The translations under genes were made by a program, and so were the position numbers. DNA of 32,418 bases from positions 1-32,418 of the forward strand of contig CAAFPY010000027.1 in the NCBI GenBank assembly GCA_900764955.1. Direction: 5' to 3'. This document shows, one piece after another, positions 23,352-32,418 of this stretch. The number at the start of each line of letters is the position of its first letter. Positions within the stretch are counted from its first letter, which is position 1. The notes beneath the pieces are model-generated. The model did no database searches, was not told the DNA's origin, and worked only from the letters and a program-made list of their open reading frames with translations. The stretch comes from an uncultured Collinsella sp. (lineage in GTDB: Bacteria; Actinomycetota; Coriobacteriia; Coriobacteriales; Coriobacteriaceae).

Positions 23352-24293
23352 TTAAGCCTTCAGGCTCAGGCCCATGGACTCAAGCTTGTCCTTCACTTCC
23401 TCGATCGACTTAACACCGAAGTTACGGATGTTGAGCAGATCGTTCTCCGAGAACTCAACGAGTTGACGGACCGAGTGAATGCTGGCGCGCTTAAGGCAGT
23501 TGTAGGAACGGACGGAAAGGTCCAGATCCTCGATCTGCTTGTCCAGCTCGGCGTTGTCGTTGGTGACCTCGGGAGCGAAGATCGAAGCCTCCTCCTCGAC
23601 CTCGGGGGTCTCGGCAAGGTTCATAAAGGCGGCCATATGCTGGTTGATGATATTGGCAGCCTGGACCACGGCGTCGCGCGGGGCGATGGAGCCGTTGGTC
23701 TCGATCTCGAGGACAAGTCGGTCGTAGTCGGTGTGCTGACCGACACGGCAAGCCTCAACGAGCTTGGCGCAACGGGAAACCGGCGAGTACAGCGAGTCGA
23801 CATGGATCACACCGATGGGATCGTTGTCGCGCTTGTTGGCCTCGCCAGAAACATAGCCGCGGCCATAGCCGATGCGCATGCTCATGGTGAGATGGCCACC
23901 CTCGGTGAGCGTAGCGATGTGCTGCTCGGGGTTGACCAGCTCAAACTCGGACGGAATAAAGAAGTCCGCACCGGTGACCTCACAGGGGCCGTCAACCGAG
24001 ATGGTGGCGGTCGCCTCGTCGGTCGTGCCGAGAGCCCTGAAGACAAGACCCTTGACATTCAGGACGATGTCGGTGACATCCTCGACCATGTTAGGGATGG
24101 TCATGAACTCGTGCTGCGCACCATCGATCTGAATAGCCTCGACGGCGGCACCCTCGAGCGAGGACAGAAGAACGCGACGAAGGGAGTTACCCAGCGTATC
24201 GCCGTAACCACGCTCGAGCGGCTCGACGGAGACACGAGCAGACGTCTCGTTGATCTCTTCGACCTGAACCTGAGGCCTAATGAATTCTGACAT
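23352..24293 (-). CDS. rpoA: DNA-directed RNA polymerase subunit alpha
   Basis: The 313-residue alpha subunit nucleates RNA polymerase assembly. The N-terminal dimerisation domain contains PLERGYGDTLGNSLRRVLLSSLEGAAV. The C-terminal domain (about 250-313) binds UP elements and activators and includes LDLSVRSYNCLKRA and NIRNFGVKSIEEVKDKL. The two are joined by an acidic linker (about 230-247). ATG 24293 is preceded by TGGAGGTAAT. Upstream is rpsD and downstream rplQ, the usual order. Confidence 0.99.
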   Translation of the reverse strand: MSEFIRPQVQVEEINETSARVSVEPLERGYGDTLGNSLRRVLLSSLEGAAVEAIQIDGAQHEFMTIPNMVEDVTDIVLNVKGLVFRALGTTDEATATISVDGPCEVTGADFFIPSEFELVNPEQHIATLTEGGHLTMSMRIGYGRGYVSGEANKRDNDPIGVIHVDSLYSPVSRCAKLVEACRVGQHTDYDRLVLEIETNGSIAPRDAVVQAANIINQHMAAFMNLAETPEVEEEASIFAPEVTNDNAELDKQIEDLDLSVRSYNCLKRASIHSVRQLVEFSENDLLNIRNFGVKSIEEVKDKLESMGLSLKA

Positions 24294-24325
24294 GTATTAC
24301 CTCCAGCCTCAGCAGCCCGGATGGA

Positions 24326-24922
24326 CTACTTAGAGTAGAGCTCGACGATGAGCTGCTCGTTGATATCACCGCTGATCTGCTCACGCGTCGGCAGAGCGAG
24401 CACGTTACCAGACAGCTTCTCGATATCGACCTCGAGCCAGCCAGGGACCTCAAAGCGCTCGGAGGAAATCAGGGCCTCCTTGATGGGGAGGAGGTCACGG
24501 AACTTCTCGCCGACAGCGACGACGTCGCCGGCCTTGACGCGGTAGGACGGGATGTCCACGCGCTTGCCGTTCACGGTGAAGTGACCGTGACGGACGGACT
24601 GACGAGCCTCTTTGCGGGTGCGGGCGAAGCCAAGACGGAAGACGACGTTGTCGAGGCGAGACTCAAGGATGATCATGAGGTTCTCACCGGTGACGCCGTT
24701 CATCTTGCGGGCCTTGTTGAAGTAGCCGTGGAACTGCTTCTCCAGAACGCCATAGATGAACTTGACCTTCTGCTTCTCGCGCAGCTGCATGCCGTACTCA
24801 GATTCCTTGCGACGGCGCTTGGGCTGACGGATAGATTCCTTCTTGCTGCTGTAACCGAGCTCAGCGGGATCGATCCCGAGCTGACGGCAGCGCTTAAGAA
24901 CAGGAGTCCTGTCGATTGCCAT
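24326..24922 (-). CDS. rpsD: 30S ribosomal protein S4
   Basis: S4 is a primary 16S rRNA binder of the small subunit body. The 198-residue protein has the S4 RNA-binding domain at about 85-150 (LESRLDNVVFRLGFARTRKEARQSVRHGHFTVNG). The N-terminal region carries a single Cys, so it is the zinc-independent form. It lies between rpsK and rpoA; in many bacteria S4 represses this operon, but no recognisable S4 target structure was identified here. Confidence 0.98.
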   Translation of the reverse strand: MAIDRTPVLKRCRQLGIDPAELGYSSKKESIRQPKRRRKESEYGMQLREKQKVKFIYGVLEKQFHGYFNKARKMNGVTGENLMIILESRLDNVVFRLGFARTRKEARQSVRHGHFTVNGKRVDIPSYRVKAGDVVAVGEKFRDLLPIKEALISSERFEVPGWLEVDIEKLSGNVLALPTREQISGDINEQLIVELYSK

Positions 24923-24941
24923 ATTGATACGATCCTTTCAG

Positions 24942-25346
24942 TTACACGCGGCGACGCTTCTTGGGCCGGCAGCCGTTGTGCGGAATGGGGGTCTTGTCCT
25001 GGATGCTCGAGACCTCGAGGCCAGCAGCCTGGAGGGAGCGAATGGCGGTCTCACGACCGGAGCCGGGGCCCTTGACGAAGACGGAAACCTTCTTCATACC
25101 GTGCTCCATGGCCTGCTTGGCAGCAGCCTCGGCAGCCATCTGGGCAGCGAACGGCGTGGACTTACGGGAGCCCTTGAAGCCCACCTGGCCAGCCGACTTC
25201 CAGGAAATGACGTTGCCCTGGGGATCGGTGATCGAAACGATCGTGTTGTTGAACGTAGAACGAATGTGAGCCTGGCCCACGGAAATGTTCTTACGGTCCG
25301 CGCGCTTCAGACGGGCAGCGCGAACGTTCTTCTTAGCAGTAGCCAT
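24942..25346 (-). CDS. rpsK: 30S ribosomal protein S11
   Basis: S11 lies on the platform of the small subunit near the mRNA exit. The 134 residues include [43 protein letters not shown] and the C-terminal [16 protein letters not shown], all invariant features. It is 14 bases downstream of rpsM in the alpha operon. Confidence 0.99.
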   Translation of the reverse strand: MATAKKNVRAARLKRADRKNISVGQAHIRSTFNNTIVSITDPQGNVISWKSAGQVGFKGSRKSTPFAAQMAAEAAAKQAMEHGMKKVSVFVKGPGSGRETAIRSLQAAGLEVSSIQDKTPIPHNGCRPKKRRRV

Positions 25347-25360
25347 CTATCTAGCGCTCC

Positions 25361-25735
25361 TTATTTCTTCTTCTTAGCACCGATCTGACGCTTCGGGCCC
25401 TTGCGGGTACGAGCGTTAGTGTGGGTGCGCTGGCCGCGGACCGGGAGGCCCTTGCGGTGACGAAGGCCGCGGTTGCAGCCGATGTCCATAAGGCGCTTGA
25501 CGTTCTGGTTGCGCTCACGGCGGAGGTCGCCCTCAACCATGATCTGGTTCTTATCGATATAATCACGGATGGCGTTAACCTCATCCTCGGTGAGGTCCTT
25601 AACGCGCGTATCCACGTTAACGTTGCACTCGACGCAGATCTTCGTCGCAGTGGTGCGGCCGATGCCGTAAATGTAGGTCAGACCGATCTCAACGCGCTTC
25701 TCACGCGGGAGGTCGACACCATTAATACGGGCCAA
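25361..25735 (-). CDS. rpsM: 30S ribosomal protein S13
   Basis: S13 lies in the small subunit head and contacts L5 and tRNA. The 124 residues carry [25 protein letters not shown] and end [22 protein letters not shown]. The start codon is TTG at 25735 (reading [10 protein letters not shown]), with AGAGGAG about seven bases upstream; no ATG or GTG gives a complete N-terminus. Confidence 0.98.
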   Translation of the reverse strand: MARINGVDLPREKRVEIGLTYIYGIGRTTATKICVECNVNVDTRVKDLTEDEVNAIRDYIDKNQIMVEGDLRRERNQNVKRLMDIGCNRGLRHRKGLPVRGQRTHTNARTRKGPKRQIGAKKKK

Positions 25736-25749
25736 CGTAGTCTCCTCTC

Positions 25750-25863
25750 TTAACCCTGACGCTGCTTATGACGGGGGTTCTCGCAAATGACGAGGACCTT
25801 GCCATGGCGCCTAATGATTTTGCACTTATCGCACATCTTCTTGACCGAAGGACGTACCTTCAT
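25750..25863 (-). CDS. rpmJ: 50S ribosomal protein L36
   Basis: This 37-residue protein is the smallest ribosomal protein. The sequence starts [15 protein letters not shown] and ends RHKQRQG. Cys11, Cys14, Cys27 and His32 form the zinc site, so it is the zinc-containing form. It lies between infA and rpsM, its usual place, and an AAGGAAG-type ribosome-binding site precedes the ATG. Confidence 0.97.
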   Translation of the reverse strand: MKVRPSVKKMCDKCKIIRRHGKVLVICENPRHKQRQG

Positions 25864-26013
25864 CGTTCTTCCTTTCGGTAGCGCTCAAACTACTTCCCTA
25901 CTATCTACTCGCCCAGCCGCAGGCGTTTAAAACTATGGCTGGTTTTCACACACAATCCGACCGTAGGTTGAGCTAAGCCTGCAGTCGGAAATGGAGTGCG
26001 CGTATGCGTGCCG

Positions 26014-26238
26014 CTATTTGTAGCGATAGGTGATGCGGCCGCGGGTCAGGTCGTACGGGGAAAGCTCCACGACAACCCTGTCACCGGGGAGAATACGGAT
26101 GTAATTCATTCGGATCTTGCCAGAAATGTTGCACAGAACCGAATGACCGTTCTCGAGCTCGACCTTAAACATGGCATTGGGCAGCGGTTCCTTTACCGTA
26201 CCCTCGAGCTCAATTGCGTCTTCCTTCTTCACAAGCAA
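26014..26238 (-). CDS. infA: Translation initiation factor IF-1
   Basis: IF-1 binds the A site of the 30S subunit during initiation. The 74-residue OB-fold protein reads [27 protein letters not shown], then [26 protein letters not shown] at the C-terminus, full length for the family. There is no ATG at the right place: the start is TTG 26238 or GTG 26232, with a weak AGAGAAAG upstream. The gap to rpmJ (25864-26013) is 150 bases, longer than most gaps in this operon, with no clear structure. Confidence 0.97.
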   Translation of the reverse strand: MLVKKEDAIELEGTVKEPLPNAMFKVELENGHSVLCNISGKIRMNYIRILPGDRVVVELSPYDLTRGRITYRYK

Positions 26239-26336
26239 TCATCTTTCTCTAGAAAACGACAGCGATTGAGTATTCTACAACACGTATGCACGCATCGTAA
26301 TAACTTCGTAATGGCTCCACAACTAAGTGGAACTTG

Positions 26337-27125
26337 TTACATTTCTCCGCCTTGGAGCGAACACCAAGCACCTTGGGCATCCGTGGTGATAATCACCGGA
26401 CCGTCATTGGTAATGGCGACGGTGTTCTCGTAGTGCGCGGCGGGCAGGTGGTCGTTGGTCGTAACAATCCAACCGTCGGAGCCCGTGCTCACATGGTTGG
26501 AACCCATCGTAACCATCGGCTCGATGGCAATGACCATGCCGGCCTGGAGGCGAACGCCCCTCCCCTTCTTTCCATAGTTAGGAACGTTGGGGTCCTCGTG
26601 CATCACGCGGCCAATGCCATGGCCCACATAGTCACGAAGCACGCCGTAACCGTGAGACTCGGCGAGGGACTGAACGGCGTAACCAACATCCCCGATATGG
26701 TTACCGGGAACAGCCTGCTCGATGGCAGCCTTAAGGCAATCGCGCGTGACCTCGCACAGGGCCTTGGCCTCGGGCGTGGGTGTGCCGACAAAAAACGTCC
26801 AAGCGTTATCGCCAACCCAACCGTCGACAACGGCTCCCGTATCGATGGAGATGATATCGCCATCGCGCAGGATCATGTCGGGGTTGGGAATACCGTGGAC
26901 CACGGCATCGTTAATCGATGCGCAAATGGTACCGGGGAACCCGCCGTAACCCTTAAAGGCCGGGGTGCCGCCATGCATACGGATAATCTGCTCCGCGAGC
27001 TGATCGAGCTCAAAGGTCGAAACACCAGGGCGCACCATGGCTCCAACGTGGCGGAGCGCCATCTTAGATAGCGCTCCTGCCTTCTTCATCTGCTCGATTT
27101 GCGTTGCAGACTTAATCTTGATCAT
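26337..27125 (-). CDS. map: Methionine aminopeptidase, type I
   Basis: The enzyme removes the initiator methionine from nascent proteins. The 262-residue metalloprotease has the five ligands of the pita-bread fold: Asp95 and Asp106 (SIDTGAVVDGWVGDNAW), His169 (VGHGIG), Glu202 (AIEPM) and Glu233 (HYENTVAI). There is no N-terminal zinc-finger extension. Its ATG overlaps the adk stop (ATGA at 27122-27125), so it is translationally coupled to adk. Confidence 0.98.
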   Translation of the reverse strand: MIKIKSATQIEQMKKAGALSKMALRHVGAMVRPGVSTFELDQLAEQIIRMHGGTPAFKGYGGFPGTICASINDAVVHGIPNPDMILRDGDIISIDTGAVVDGWVGDNAWTFFVGTPTPEAKALCEVTRDCLKAAIEQAVPGNHIGDVGYAVQSLAESHGYGVLRDYVGHGIGRVMHEDPNVPNYGKKGRGVRLQAGMVIAIEPMVTMGSNHVSTGSDGWIVTTNDHLPAAHYENTVAITNDGPVIITTDAQGAWCSLQGGEM

Positions 27126-27748
27126 AGACCGAGAGCCTCTTTGACATCCCCGTACACGGTCTCGCGAGCCTGGTCACCGTTGACCGACTTGAGCAGACCC
27201 TGGCCACGATAGTAGTCGACGAGCGGGCTCGTGGACTTCTCGTAGACGTCGAGACGGTTCTTGATGGTCTCGGGCTTGTCGTCGTCGCGCTGATACATCT
27301 CGCCTGCGCACTTGGGGCAGGTGGCATCGGCAGCGGTGCCGGTGTAACCGCAGGCGCGGCAGGTGCGACGCGAAGACAGACGATCGATGATGACCTCGGG
27401 GGCCACGTCGACCAGAAGGGCGCAGTCGATCTCGCGACCCATGGCGGAGAGCTCGGAATCGAGCGTCACAGCCTGGGCGGTGTTGCGCGGGAAGCCGTCG
27501 AGGATGAAGCCCTGCTGGGCGTCATCGGCAGCAAGGCGCTCCTTGACAAGGTCGATCACGAGCTGGTCGGGAACGAGCTCGCCAGCGTCCATGTACTTCT
27601 TAGCCTGAATACCAAGCTCGGTGCCACCCTTGACGGCAGCACGCAGCAGGTCGCCCGTGGAAATGTGAGCGACGCCAAACTCGGCGACGAGCTCCTGTGC
27701 GACGGTGCCCTTACCGGCACCCGGAGCTCCGAGCATTACGAGGTTCAT
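27122..27748 (-). CDS. adk: Adenylate kinase
   Basis: The enzyme interconverts ATP, AMP and ADP. The 208 residues contain the P-loop GAPGAGKGT (7-15), the AMP site STGDLLR, DGFPRN and a long LID domain with Cys130, Cys133, Cys144 and Cys147, a zinc-binding lid typical of Gram-positive enzymes. The start is ATG 27748 with AGGAGG seven bases upstream; an upstream TTG overlaps that site. It follows secY and overlaps map. Confidence 0.98.
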   Translation of the reverse strand: MNLVMLGAPGAGKGTVAQELVAEFGVAHISTGDLLRAAVKGGTELGIQAKKYMDAGELVPDQLVIDLVKERLAADDAQQGFILDGFPRNTAQAVTLDSELSAMGREIDCALLVDVAPEVIIDRLSSRRTCRACGYTGTAADATCPKCAGEMYQRDDDKPETIKNRLDVYEKSTSPLVDYYRGQGLLKSVNGDQARETVYGDVKEALGL

Positions 27749-27766
27749 GAGCAATCCTCCTCTAGC

Positions 27767-29053
27767 CTATTTAAAGAATCCATCGTAATCATACATCTTG
27801 ATCTGGCCTTCGAGCTTATCGACCGTGTCGAGCACGACGCCGACCATGATGAGGATGGACGTGCCACCAAATGCCTGGATCAGATGGTTACCCGTGAAGG
27901 AGAAGATGATCGAAGGCACGATGGCGATGAGCGCCAAAAAGACAGCGCTGGGAAGCGTAATCTTGTTGAGCGCGTTCTTGATGTAGGCCGCGGTAGCCCT
28001 ACCCGGACGCACGCCCGGAATAAAGCCGCCCTGCTTCTTAAGGTTGTCGGCCGTGTCATCGGGGTTGAACACCATGGAGGTGTAGAAGTACGCGAAGAAC
28101 ACGATGAGGACAACGTTAAGCACCCAGTTGAGCCAACCGGTCGAAAGCGCGGAGGCAACTGCCTGAATCCAACCGATGCCGGGGAAGAACACGGCAATCT
28201 GAGCCGGGAAGTACAGCAGCGCCGAAGCGAAGATGATCGGCACGACACCCGCGGTATTGACCTTAATGGGCAGGTAGGTGGTCTGGCCACCCATCATGCG
28301 ACGGCCCACGACGCGTTTGGCGTAGGAGACCGGGATGCGGCGCTGGCCACGCTCAAGGAAAACAATCAGCGGGATAACCAGCAGGATGATGGCGCAGATG
28401 ATCACCATGGTGATGATGCCACCGGCATTGCCCTCGGTGCTGGAGAAGATCGCCTGCGGCAGACCGGCCATGATGTTCGCAAAGATGATCAGCGACATGC
28501 CATTGCCGATACCGCGCTGGGTGATGAGCTCACCAATCCACATGATCAGCATGGCGCCCGCGGTGAGCGTGCCGACAATCATGAGGTCGAAGATGATCTC
28601 GGGAGCGCCGGCGCCATTGAAGCTGATGCCGAAGCTCTTAAAGAGGAAGAGGTAACCCACGGAGTTGAGGATTGCCAGAGCCAGGGTGAGGTAACGCGAA
28701 TACTGCGTAATCTTGGTCTGACCGACCTCGCCCTCGCGGGCAAGCTCATGCAGGGAAGGCACGACGGCCTGGAGCATCTGGAGGATGATCGAGCTGGTGA
28801 TGTAAGGCATGATGCCCAGCGAAAACACCGACACATAGCTCAACGCGCCGCCAGAGAAAAGATTCAGGAGGGCCATAGCACCTGCGGCGACCGAATTGTT
28901 ATCGGTCGAGAAAAGGCCCAGCATCCCCTGGAAGGGAATGCCGGGCACAGGAACGTGCGCACCAATGCGGTACACGACGAGCATAGCTATGGTAAAAAGA
29001 ATCTTTTCGCGCAATTCTTTGATGCGGAAAGCATTCTTAAGACCATTTAGCAC
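27767..29053 (-). CDS. secY: Protein translocase subunit SecY
   Basis: SecY is the channel of the Sec translocon in the cytoplasmic membrane. The 428-residue protein has ten membrane segments and the conserved [34 protein letters not shown] start, the plug region after TM1 and the cytosolic [17 protein letters not shown] loop that contacts SecA and ribosomes. The start is GTG 29053, lying inside the end of rplO (seven-base overlap, GTGCTAA), with GGAAAGG upstream. Confidence 0.98.
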   Translation of the reverse strand: MLNGLKNAFRIKELREKILFTIAMLVVYRIGAHVPVPGIPFQGMLGLFSTDNNSVAAGAMALLNLFSGGALSYVSVFSLGIMPYITSSIILQMLQAVVPSLHELAREGEVGQTKITQYSRYLTLALAILNSVGYLFLFKSFGISFNGAGAPEIIFDLMIVGTLTAGAMLIMWIGELITQRGIGNGMSLIIFANIMAGLPQAIFSSTEGNAGGIITMVIICAIILLVIPLIVFLERGQRRIPVSYAKRVVGRRMMGGQTTYLPIKVNTAGVVPIIFASALLYFPAQIAVFFPGIGWIQAVASALSTGWLNWVLNVVLIVFFAYFYTSMVFNPDDTADNLKKQGGFIPGVRPGRATAAYIKNALNKITLPSAVFLALIAIVPSIIFSFTGNHLIQAFGGTSILIMVGVVLDTVDKLEGQIKMYDYDGFFK

Positions 29054-29496
29054 GGCAGCTCGACCTTTCCGCCGGCGGCCTCGATCTTGGCCTGCGCAGA
29101 AGCGCTGACCTTGTCGACCTTGACCGTGAACTTCTTGGTGAGCTCACCATTGCCGAGCACCTTGACGGGCTCGAACTCGCTCTTGGTGATGCGAGCGGCC
29201 TTAAGAGCGGCACCGTCGATTACAGCGCCGTCCTCGAACTTACGCTCGAGACGCTCAACGTTAACAGCGGTGTACTCGATACGACGGGGGTTGCGGAAGC
29301 CCGGAAGCTTGGGCAGGCGCATAGCCAGCGGAGTCTGGCCACCCTCGAAGCCGGCACCCTTGGTGCCACCAGAGCGGGAACCCTGGCCCTTCTGGCCGCG
29401 GCCAGAAGTGGTGCCGTGACCCGAAGAATTGCCACGGCCGACGCGCTTGCGGTTCTTAGTGGAACCGGGCGCGGGAGTAAGATCGTGAAGCTGCAT
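29047..29496 (-). CDS. rplO: 50S ribosomal protein L15
   Basis: L15 is an assembly protein of the large subunit. The 149 residues start [28 protein letters not shown], followed by the Gly-rich [13 protein letters not shown], both hallmarks of L15. Its last codons overlap the secY start by seven bases. Confidence 0.98.
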   Translation of the reverse strand: MQLHDLTPAPGSTKNRKRVGRGNSSGHGTTSGRGQKGQGSRSGGTKGAGFEGGQTPLAMRLPKLPGFRNPRRIEYTAVNVERLERKFEDGAVIDGAALKAARITKSEFEPVKVLGNGELTKKFTVKVDKVSASAQAKIEAAGGKVELPC

Positions 29497-29499
29497 TTG

Positions 29500-29682
29500 C
29501 TACTCCTCTACAATCTCGACAAGGTGCTTGACCTTGAAGATCATGCCGCGGACGGACTCGTTGTCAGCAATCTCGCGAACCTCGCGGATCCTGTGGAGAC
29601 CGAGGGCACGGACAGTACGGACCTGGTCCTGCTTGCAACCGTTGGTGCTGCGGACCTGCTTGATCTTGATGGTGTCAGCCAT
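29500..29682 (-). CDS. rpmD: 50S ribosomal protein L30
   Basis: This 60-residue large-subunit protein reads IKIKQVRSTNGCKQDQVRTVRALGLHRI with the expected compact length. It is spaced by two bases from the rpsE stop and three from the rplO start, with AAGGAG before its ATG. Confidence 0.97.
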   Translation of the reverse strand: MADTIKIKQVRSTNGCKQDQVRTVRALGLHRIREVREIADNESVRGMIFKVKHLVEIVEE

Positions 29683-29684
29683 GC

Positions 29685-30209
29685 TTAGTTCTCCTTACCG
29701 ACGAACATCTCGGAGCCCGTCAGGCCACGGCGAGCCGCGACGTCCTCAGGGCTGGAGAGCTCCTTGAGGCCCTCGACGGCAGCCTTGATGATGTTGAGGC
29801 CGTTGTCGGTACCGAGGGACTTGGACAGGACGTTCTTGATGCCAGCAAGCTCGAAGAGGGGACGCACAGCGCCGCCGGCGATAACGCCGGTACCCTCGAC
29901 AGCGGGCTTGATGATGATGCGGCCGGCACCAAAGTGGCCGAGAACCTCGTGCGGGATGGTGCCCTGCTCGGTCACCGGCACGTGGAACATGTTCTTCTTG
30001 GCATCGAGAGACGCCTTGGAGATGGCCAGGGGCACCTCAGCGGACTTGCCCATGCCAACGCCGACGTTGCCCTTGCCGTCGCCAACGACGACGAGAGCGA
30101 CGAGGCTCATGCGACGACCACCCTTGACGGTCTTCGACACGCGGTTGATGTAAACGACGCGCTCCTCGAACTCGGAGGCCTCGCGCTGCTGCTTCTGATT
30201 ACGAGCCAT
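29685..30209 (-). CDS. rpsE: 30S ribosomal protein S5
   Basis: S5 contributes to decoding accuracy and mRNA unwinding. The 174 residues contain the double-stranded RNA-binding fold ([31 protein letters not shown], then [17 protein letters not shown]) and the C-terminal S5 domain. AGGAGGT precedes the ATG and overlaps the rplR stop codon. Confidence 0.98.
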   Translation of the reverse strand: MARNQKQQREASEFEERVVYINRVSKTVKGGRRMSLVALVVVGDGKGNVGVGMGKSAEVPLAISKASLDAKKNMFHVPVTEQGTIPHEVLGHFGAGRIIIKPAVEGTGVIAGGAVRPLFELAGIKNVLSKSLGTDNGLNIIKAAVEGLKELSSPEDVAARRGLTGSEMFVGKEN

Positions 30210-30223
30210 GTGCTACATACCTC

Positions 30224-30592
30224 CTAGAACTCGAGACCGGCGGCACGAGCACCGTCGGCGAGGGCCTTGACGCGGCCATGGTAGATACGGCCACCGCGAT
30301 CGAAGGCGACCTTGGTGATGCCGGCCTCGATGGCACGCTTGCCAACGAGCTGACCGACCTTCTCCGCAGCCTCCTTGTTCGAGGTGTGGGTGCCCTTGAA
30401 CTCGGCCTCGAGGGTCGAGGCAGAGACGAGCGTCAGGCTGGAGCCCTTGCTGTCGTCGATGATCTGGGCATAGATGTTGGCGTTAGTACGGGTCACGCGA
30501 AGACGCGGACGCTCGGAGGTACCCGAGACCTTGCCGCGAACACGACGCTGACGACGCTTGAGGCCTTCCAGCTTCGCCTTATGCTTGTTCAT
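30224..30592 (-). CDS. rplR: 50S ribosomal protein L18
   Basis: L18 binds 5S rRNA together with L5. The 122 residues include [35 protein letters not shown] and the C-terminal [30 protein letters not shown] is seven bases before the ATG. A hairpin lies in the 75-base gap to rplF. Confidence 0.98.
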   Translation of the reverse strand: MNKHKAKLEGLKRRQRRVRGKVSGTSERPRLRVTRTNANIYAQIIDDSKGSSLTLVSASTLEAEFKGTHTSNKEAAEKVGQLVGKRAIEAGITKVAFDRGGRIYHGRVKALADGARAAGLEF

Positions 30593-30620
30593 ACGTAAAC
30601 TCCTAAAAAGGTTGATCTTG

Positions 30621-30642
30621 CCAGCACCTGACGGGGTGCTGG
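30621..30642 (-). promoter_or_regulatory. Hairpin between rplF and rplR
   Basis: CCAGCACC and GGTGCTGG form a perfect 8-bp stem with a six-base loop. No U-run follows on the minus strand, so it is more likely an RNA-processing or attenuating structure within the operon than a terminator. Confidence 0.5.
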
Positions 30643-30667
30643 TCTTATGCGAGTGAGTCGGTTACGA

Positions 30668-31204
30668 CTACTTGGCGGCCTTACCCAGCTTGCGGCGGAT
30701 GTGCTCGCCAACGTAGTGGATACCCTTGCCCTTGTAAGGCTCGGGAGGACGATGGCCGCGGATCTCAGCGGCGATCTGACCGACCTGCTGCTTGTTGATA
30801 CCCTTGACGTTCACGTGGGTGTTGTCGGGAACCTCGAAGGTGATGCCCTCGGGAGCCTCGACGATCACGGGGTGCGAGAAGCCCAGGGAGAACTCGAGGT
30901 TCTTGCCCTTCTGCTGCACGCGGTAACCGACGCCGGCGAGCTCGAGCTTCTTCTCGAAGCCCTCGGAAACGCCAACAACCATGTTGTGGATGAGGGCACG
31001 GGTGAGGCCGTGGCGGGCACGGGTCTCACGCTCGTCGTCGGGACGGGAAACGGTGAGGACGTTGTCCTCGATGTTGATAGCGAGCTTCTCAAAGACATCG
31101 AGCTCGAGCTGGCCCTTGGGGCCCTTGACGACAACGTTGTTGCCGTTGACTGCCACTTCGACTCCGGCGGGAATCTGGACAGGCTTATTACCGATACGAG
31201 ACAC
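30668..31204 (-). CDS. rplF: 50S ribosomal protein L6
   Basis: L6 lies near the factor-binding site of the large subunit. The 178 residues start [17 protein letters not shown] and end with the L6 signature [25 protein letters not shown]. The start codon is GTG 31204 with AAGGAG six bases upstream. Confidence 0.98.
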   Translation of the reverse strand: MSRIGNKPVQIPAGVEVAVNGNNVVVKGPKGQLELDVFEKLAINIEDNVLTVSRPDDERETRARHGLTRALIHNMVVGVSEGFEKKLELAGVGYRVQQKGKNLEFSLGFSHPVIVEAPEGITFEVPDNTHVNVKGINKQQVGQIAAEIRGHRPPEPYKGKGIHYVGEHIRRKLGKAAK

Positions 31205-31237
31205 GGTGATCTCCTTTCCTTCTACCTACCGAGCGAA

Positions 31238-31636
31238 TTACCAGACGTAAGCGATGATCTCGCCGCCGACGTTGTGCTTGCGAGCATCGCGGTCGGTCAT
31301 AACGCCATGGCTGGTGGAAATAATGGCGGTACCAAGGCCACCGCGGACGCGGGGCATGTCGGCAACGCCGGTGTACTTACGCAGGCCCGGCTTGGAAATG
31401 CGGCGGATGCCGTTGATGACCTTAGCCTTCTTGGGACCATACTTAAGCGTGATGTGCAGAGTCTTCTGGGGAACGGTGTCCTCGACATCGTAGCCCTCGA
31501 TGTAGCCCTCCTCGTGCAGAACACGAGCGATCTCGACGAGCTTCTTGCTGCTCGGCATGGAGACCGTGGCCTTGTTCACAGAGTTAGCGTTACGGATGCG
31601 CGTAAGCATATCTGCGATCGGGTCTGTAAGGTTCAT
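31238..31636 (-). CDS. rpsH: 30S ribosomal protein S8
   Basis: S8 is a primary 16S rRNA binder. The 132 residues start [20 protein letters not shown] and end [26 protein letters not shown], both diagnostic. AGGAGAAT precedes the ATG. It lies between rpsN and rplF. Confidence 0.98.
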   Translation of the reverse strand: MNLTDPIADMLTRIRNANSVNKATVSMPSSKKLVEIARVLHEEGYIEGYDVEDTVPQKTLHITLKYGPKKAKVINGIRRISKPGLRKYTGVADMPRVRGGLGTAIISTSHGVMTDRDARKHNVGGEIIAYVW

Positions 31637-31743
31637 ACAGATTCTCCTTCGTTCTTGATGAACACGTGCTCTTGGTTCTTCGCCGCCCTTAACGGCAAAG
31701 CCTAACTAGCGCGTTTTCCCTGTTCCAAACGGATGCTTGAAAC

Positions 31744-31763
31744 GCTGGTAGTGACTTACCAGC
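31744..31763 (-). promoter_or_regulatory. Small hairpin over the rpsN stop codon
   Basis: GCTGGTA and TACCAGC (7 bp, six-base loop) span the end of rpsN. The 119-base gap to rpsH holds nothing else clear. It may affect transcript processing; there is no U-run. Confidence 0.35.
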
Positions 31764-31941
31764 TGGCCTTCTTAACGCCGGGAAGCTCGCCCTTGAGTGC
31801 AAGCTCGCGGAAGCAGACACGGCACAGGCCGAACTTGCGGTACACAGAGTGCGGACGGCCGCAGCGCTGGCAGCGCGTGTACTCACGAGTAGAGAACTTC
31901 TGCTTGCGATTGCACTTGACGATCATCGATGTCTTAGCCAC
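31756..31941 (-). CDS. rpsN: 30S ribosomal protein S14, zinc type
   Basis: This 61-residue S14 type Z protein of the small subunit head has Cys24, Cys27, Cys40 and Cys43 ([21 protein letters not shown]) forming the zinc site, and ends [12 protein letters not shown]. The start codon is GTG 31941 with GAGGAGG upstream. It lies between rplE and rpsH, its usual place. Confidence 0.98.
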   Translation of the reverse strand: MAKTSMIVKCNRKQKFSTREYTRCQRCGRPHSVYRKFGLCRVCFRELALKGELPGVKKASW

Positions 31942-32020
31942 TTATATCCTCCTCACATAGAGTATTGTTCGCCCCAAGCGCCGCCCCCTTCTGGGAACGG
32001 CGCTCATAGGGCAGGTGAAC

Positions 32021-32418
32021 CTATTTCTTGAACGGGAAACCGAAGGCGTCCAGAAGGGCCTTGGCCTCCTCATCGGTATTGGCGGTGGTCACGAAAGTGA
32101 TGTCCATACCACGCTGGTGATCGACGGAGTCGAAGTCGATCTCGGGGAAGATGAGCTGCTCGGTGACGCCCATGGAGAAGTTACCACGGCCGTCGAAGCT
32201 CTTGGCGGAGATGCCGCGGAAGTCGCGGATACGGGGAATCGCGACGGAGGTCAGACGATCGAAGAACTCCCACATACGGTCGCCACGCAGGGTAACCTTG
32301 CAGCCGATCGGCATACCAGCGCGCAGGCGGAAGGTAGCGATGGACTTGCGGGCACGGGTGATCATCGGCTGGGGGGCGGGGGTGGCGCGCACGGGGGGCC
32401 CCGCGCCCCTGAGGGCCC
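32021..32418 (-). CDS. rplE: 50S ribosomal protein L5, C-terminal part (5' end outside window)
   Basis: L5 binds 5S rRNA in the central protuberance. From about base 32365 leftwards the frame gives [58 protein letters not shown] and the C-terminal DAFGFPFKK, all conserved L5. Upstream of PMITRARKS the frame stays open but reads a Pro/Ala/Gly-rich stretch unlike L5, which should have a GQxP-type segment there. The bases 32366-32418 are dominated by G and C runs, so the edge is probably sequence error. The true start lies beyond the window. Confidence 0.93.
   Translation of the reverse strand, partial: ALRGAGPPVRATPAPQPMITRARKSIATFRLRAGMPIGCKVTLRGDRMWEFFDRLTSVAIPRIRDFRGISAKSFDGRGNFSMGVTEQLIFPEIDFDSVDHQRGMDITFVTTANTDEEAKALLDAFGFPFKK

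Noticed and set aside
22839..24290. A 483-codon plus-strand open frame
   Set aside because: It is antisense to rplQ and rpoA, a shadow of GC-rich codon bias. Both real genes are unmistakable.
27665..29050. A 461-codon plus-strand open frame, rich in His/Asp/Glu
   Set aside because: It is antisense to secY and adk; its odd composition reflects the complement of hydrophobic codons.

Overview
The window is GC-rich bacterial chromosome. Its operon rpsN-rpsH-rplF-rplR-rpsE-rpmD-rplO-secY-adk-map-infA-rpmJ-rpsM-rpsK-rpsD-rpoA-rplQ-truA, the zinc-binding forms of L31, L36 and S14, frequent GTG/TTG starts and Cof-type HAD phosphatases fit an Actinomycetota member, most likely a gut coriobacterium such as Collinsella. 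The genus is an inference from gene content; no database was searched. Both ends cut genes (rpmE on the left, rplE on the right), and the last ~55 bases look like poor-quality contig edge.

Region 1 (1-8115) holds the start of rpmE and then an accessory island. The island is bracketed by a 68-bp direct repeat (419-486 and 8048-8115, 65 of 68 positions identical) and carries an N-terminally truncated tyrosine recombinase next to the right-hand copy. Its minus-strand operon is: a secreted four-Cys peptide, an intercistronic hairpin, a double ABC permease, a BcrA-like ATPase, a permease-ATPase fusion, a second secreted Tyr-rich peptide, and an intrinsic terminator. Divergent from it are a DUF2975-like membrane protein and a small Xre/YozG-type regulator, with a perfect dyad over the -10 of their promoter. 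This is the most unusual part of the window: a bacteriocin-like or peptide export/immunity locus that I cannot assign to a named family.

Region 2 (8293-15544) is core metabolism: an ACT-domain protein, citrate synthase, two convergent Cof-type HAD phosphatases, adenine deaminase and a type-2 tyrosyl-tRNA synthetase. The gaps hold several strong hairpins, including one that occludes the ribosome-binding site of the second phosphatase and a cluster of hairpins and duplicated units between ade and tyrS.

Region 3 (15642-22761) contains a long U32 family protein (probable RNA hydroxylation), a divergent class A penicillin-binding protein, the arginine regulator ArgR, a family 2 glycosyltransferase and truA.

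Region 4 (22797-32418) is the alpha/spc ribosomal operon, all on the minus strand. It couples ribosomal proteins, RNA polymerase alpha, the SecY channel, adenylate kinase, methionine aminopeptidase and IF-1. A strong terminator follows rplQ, before truA.
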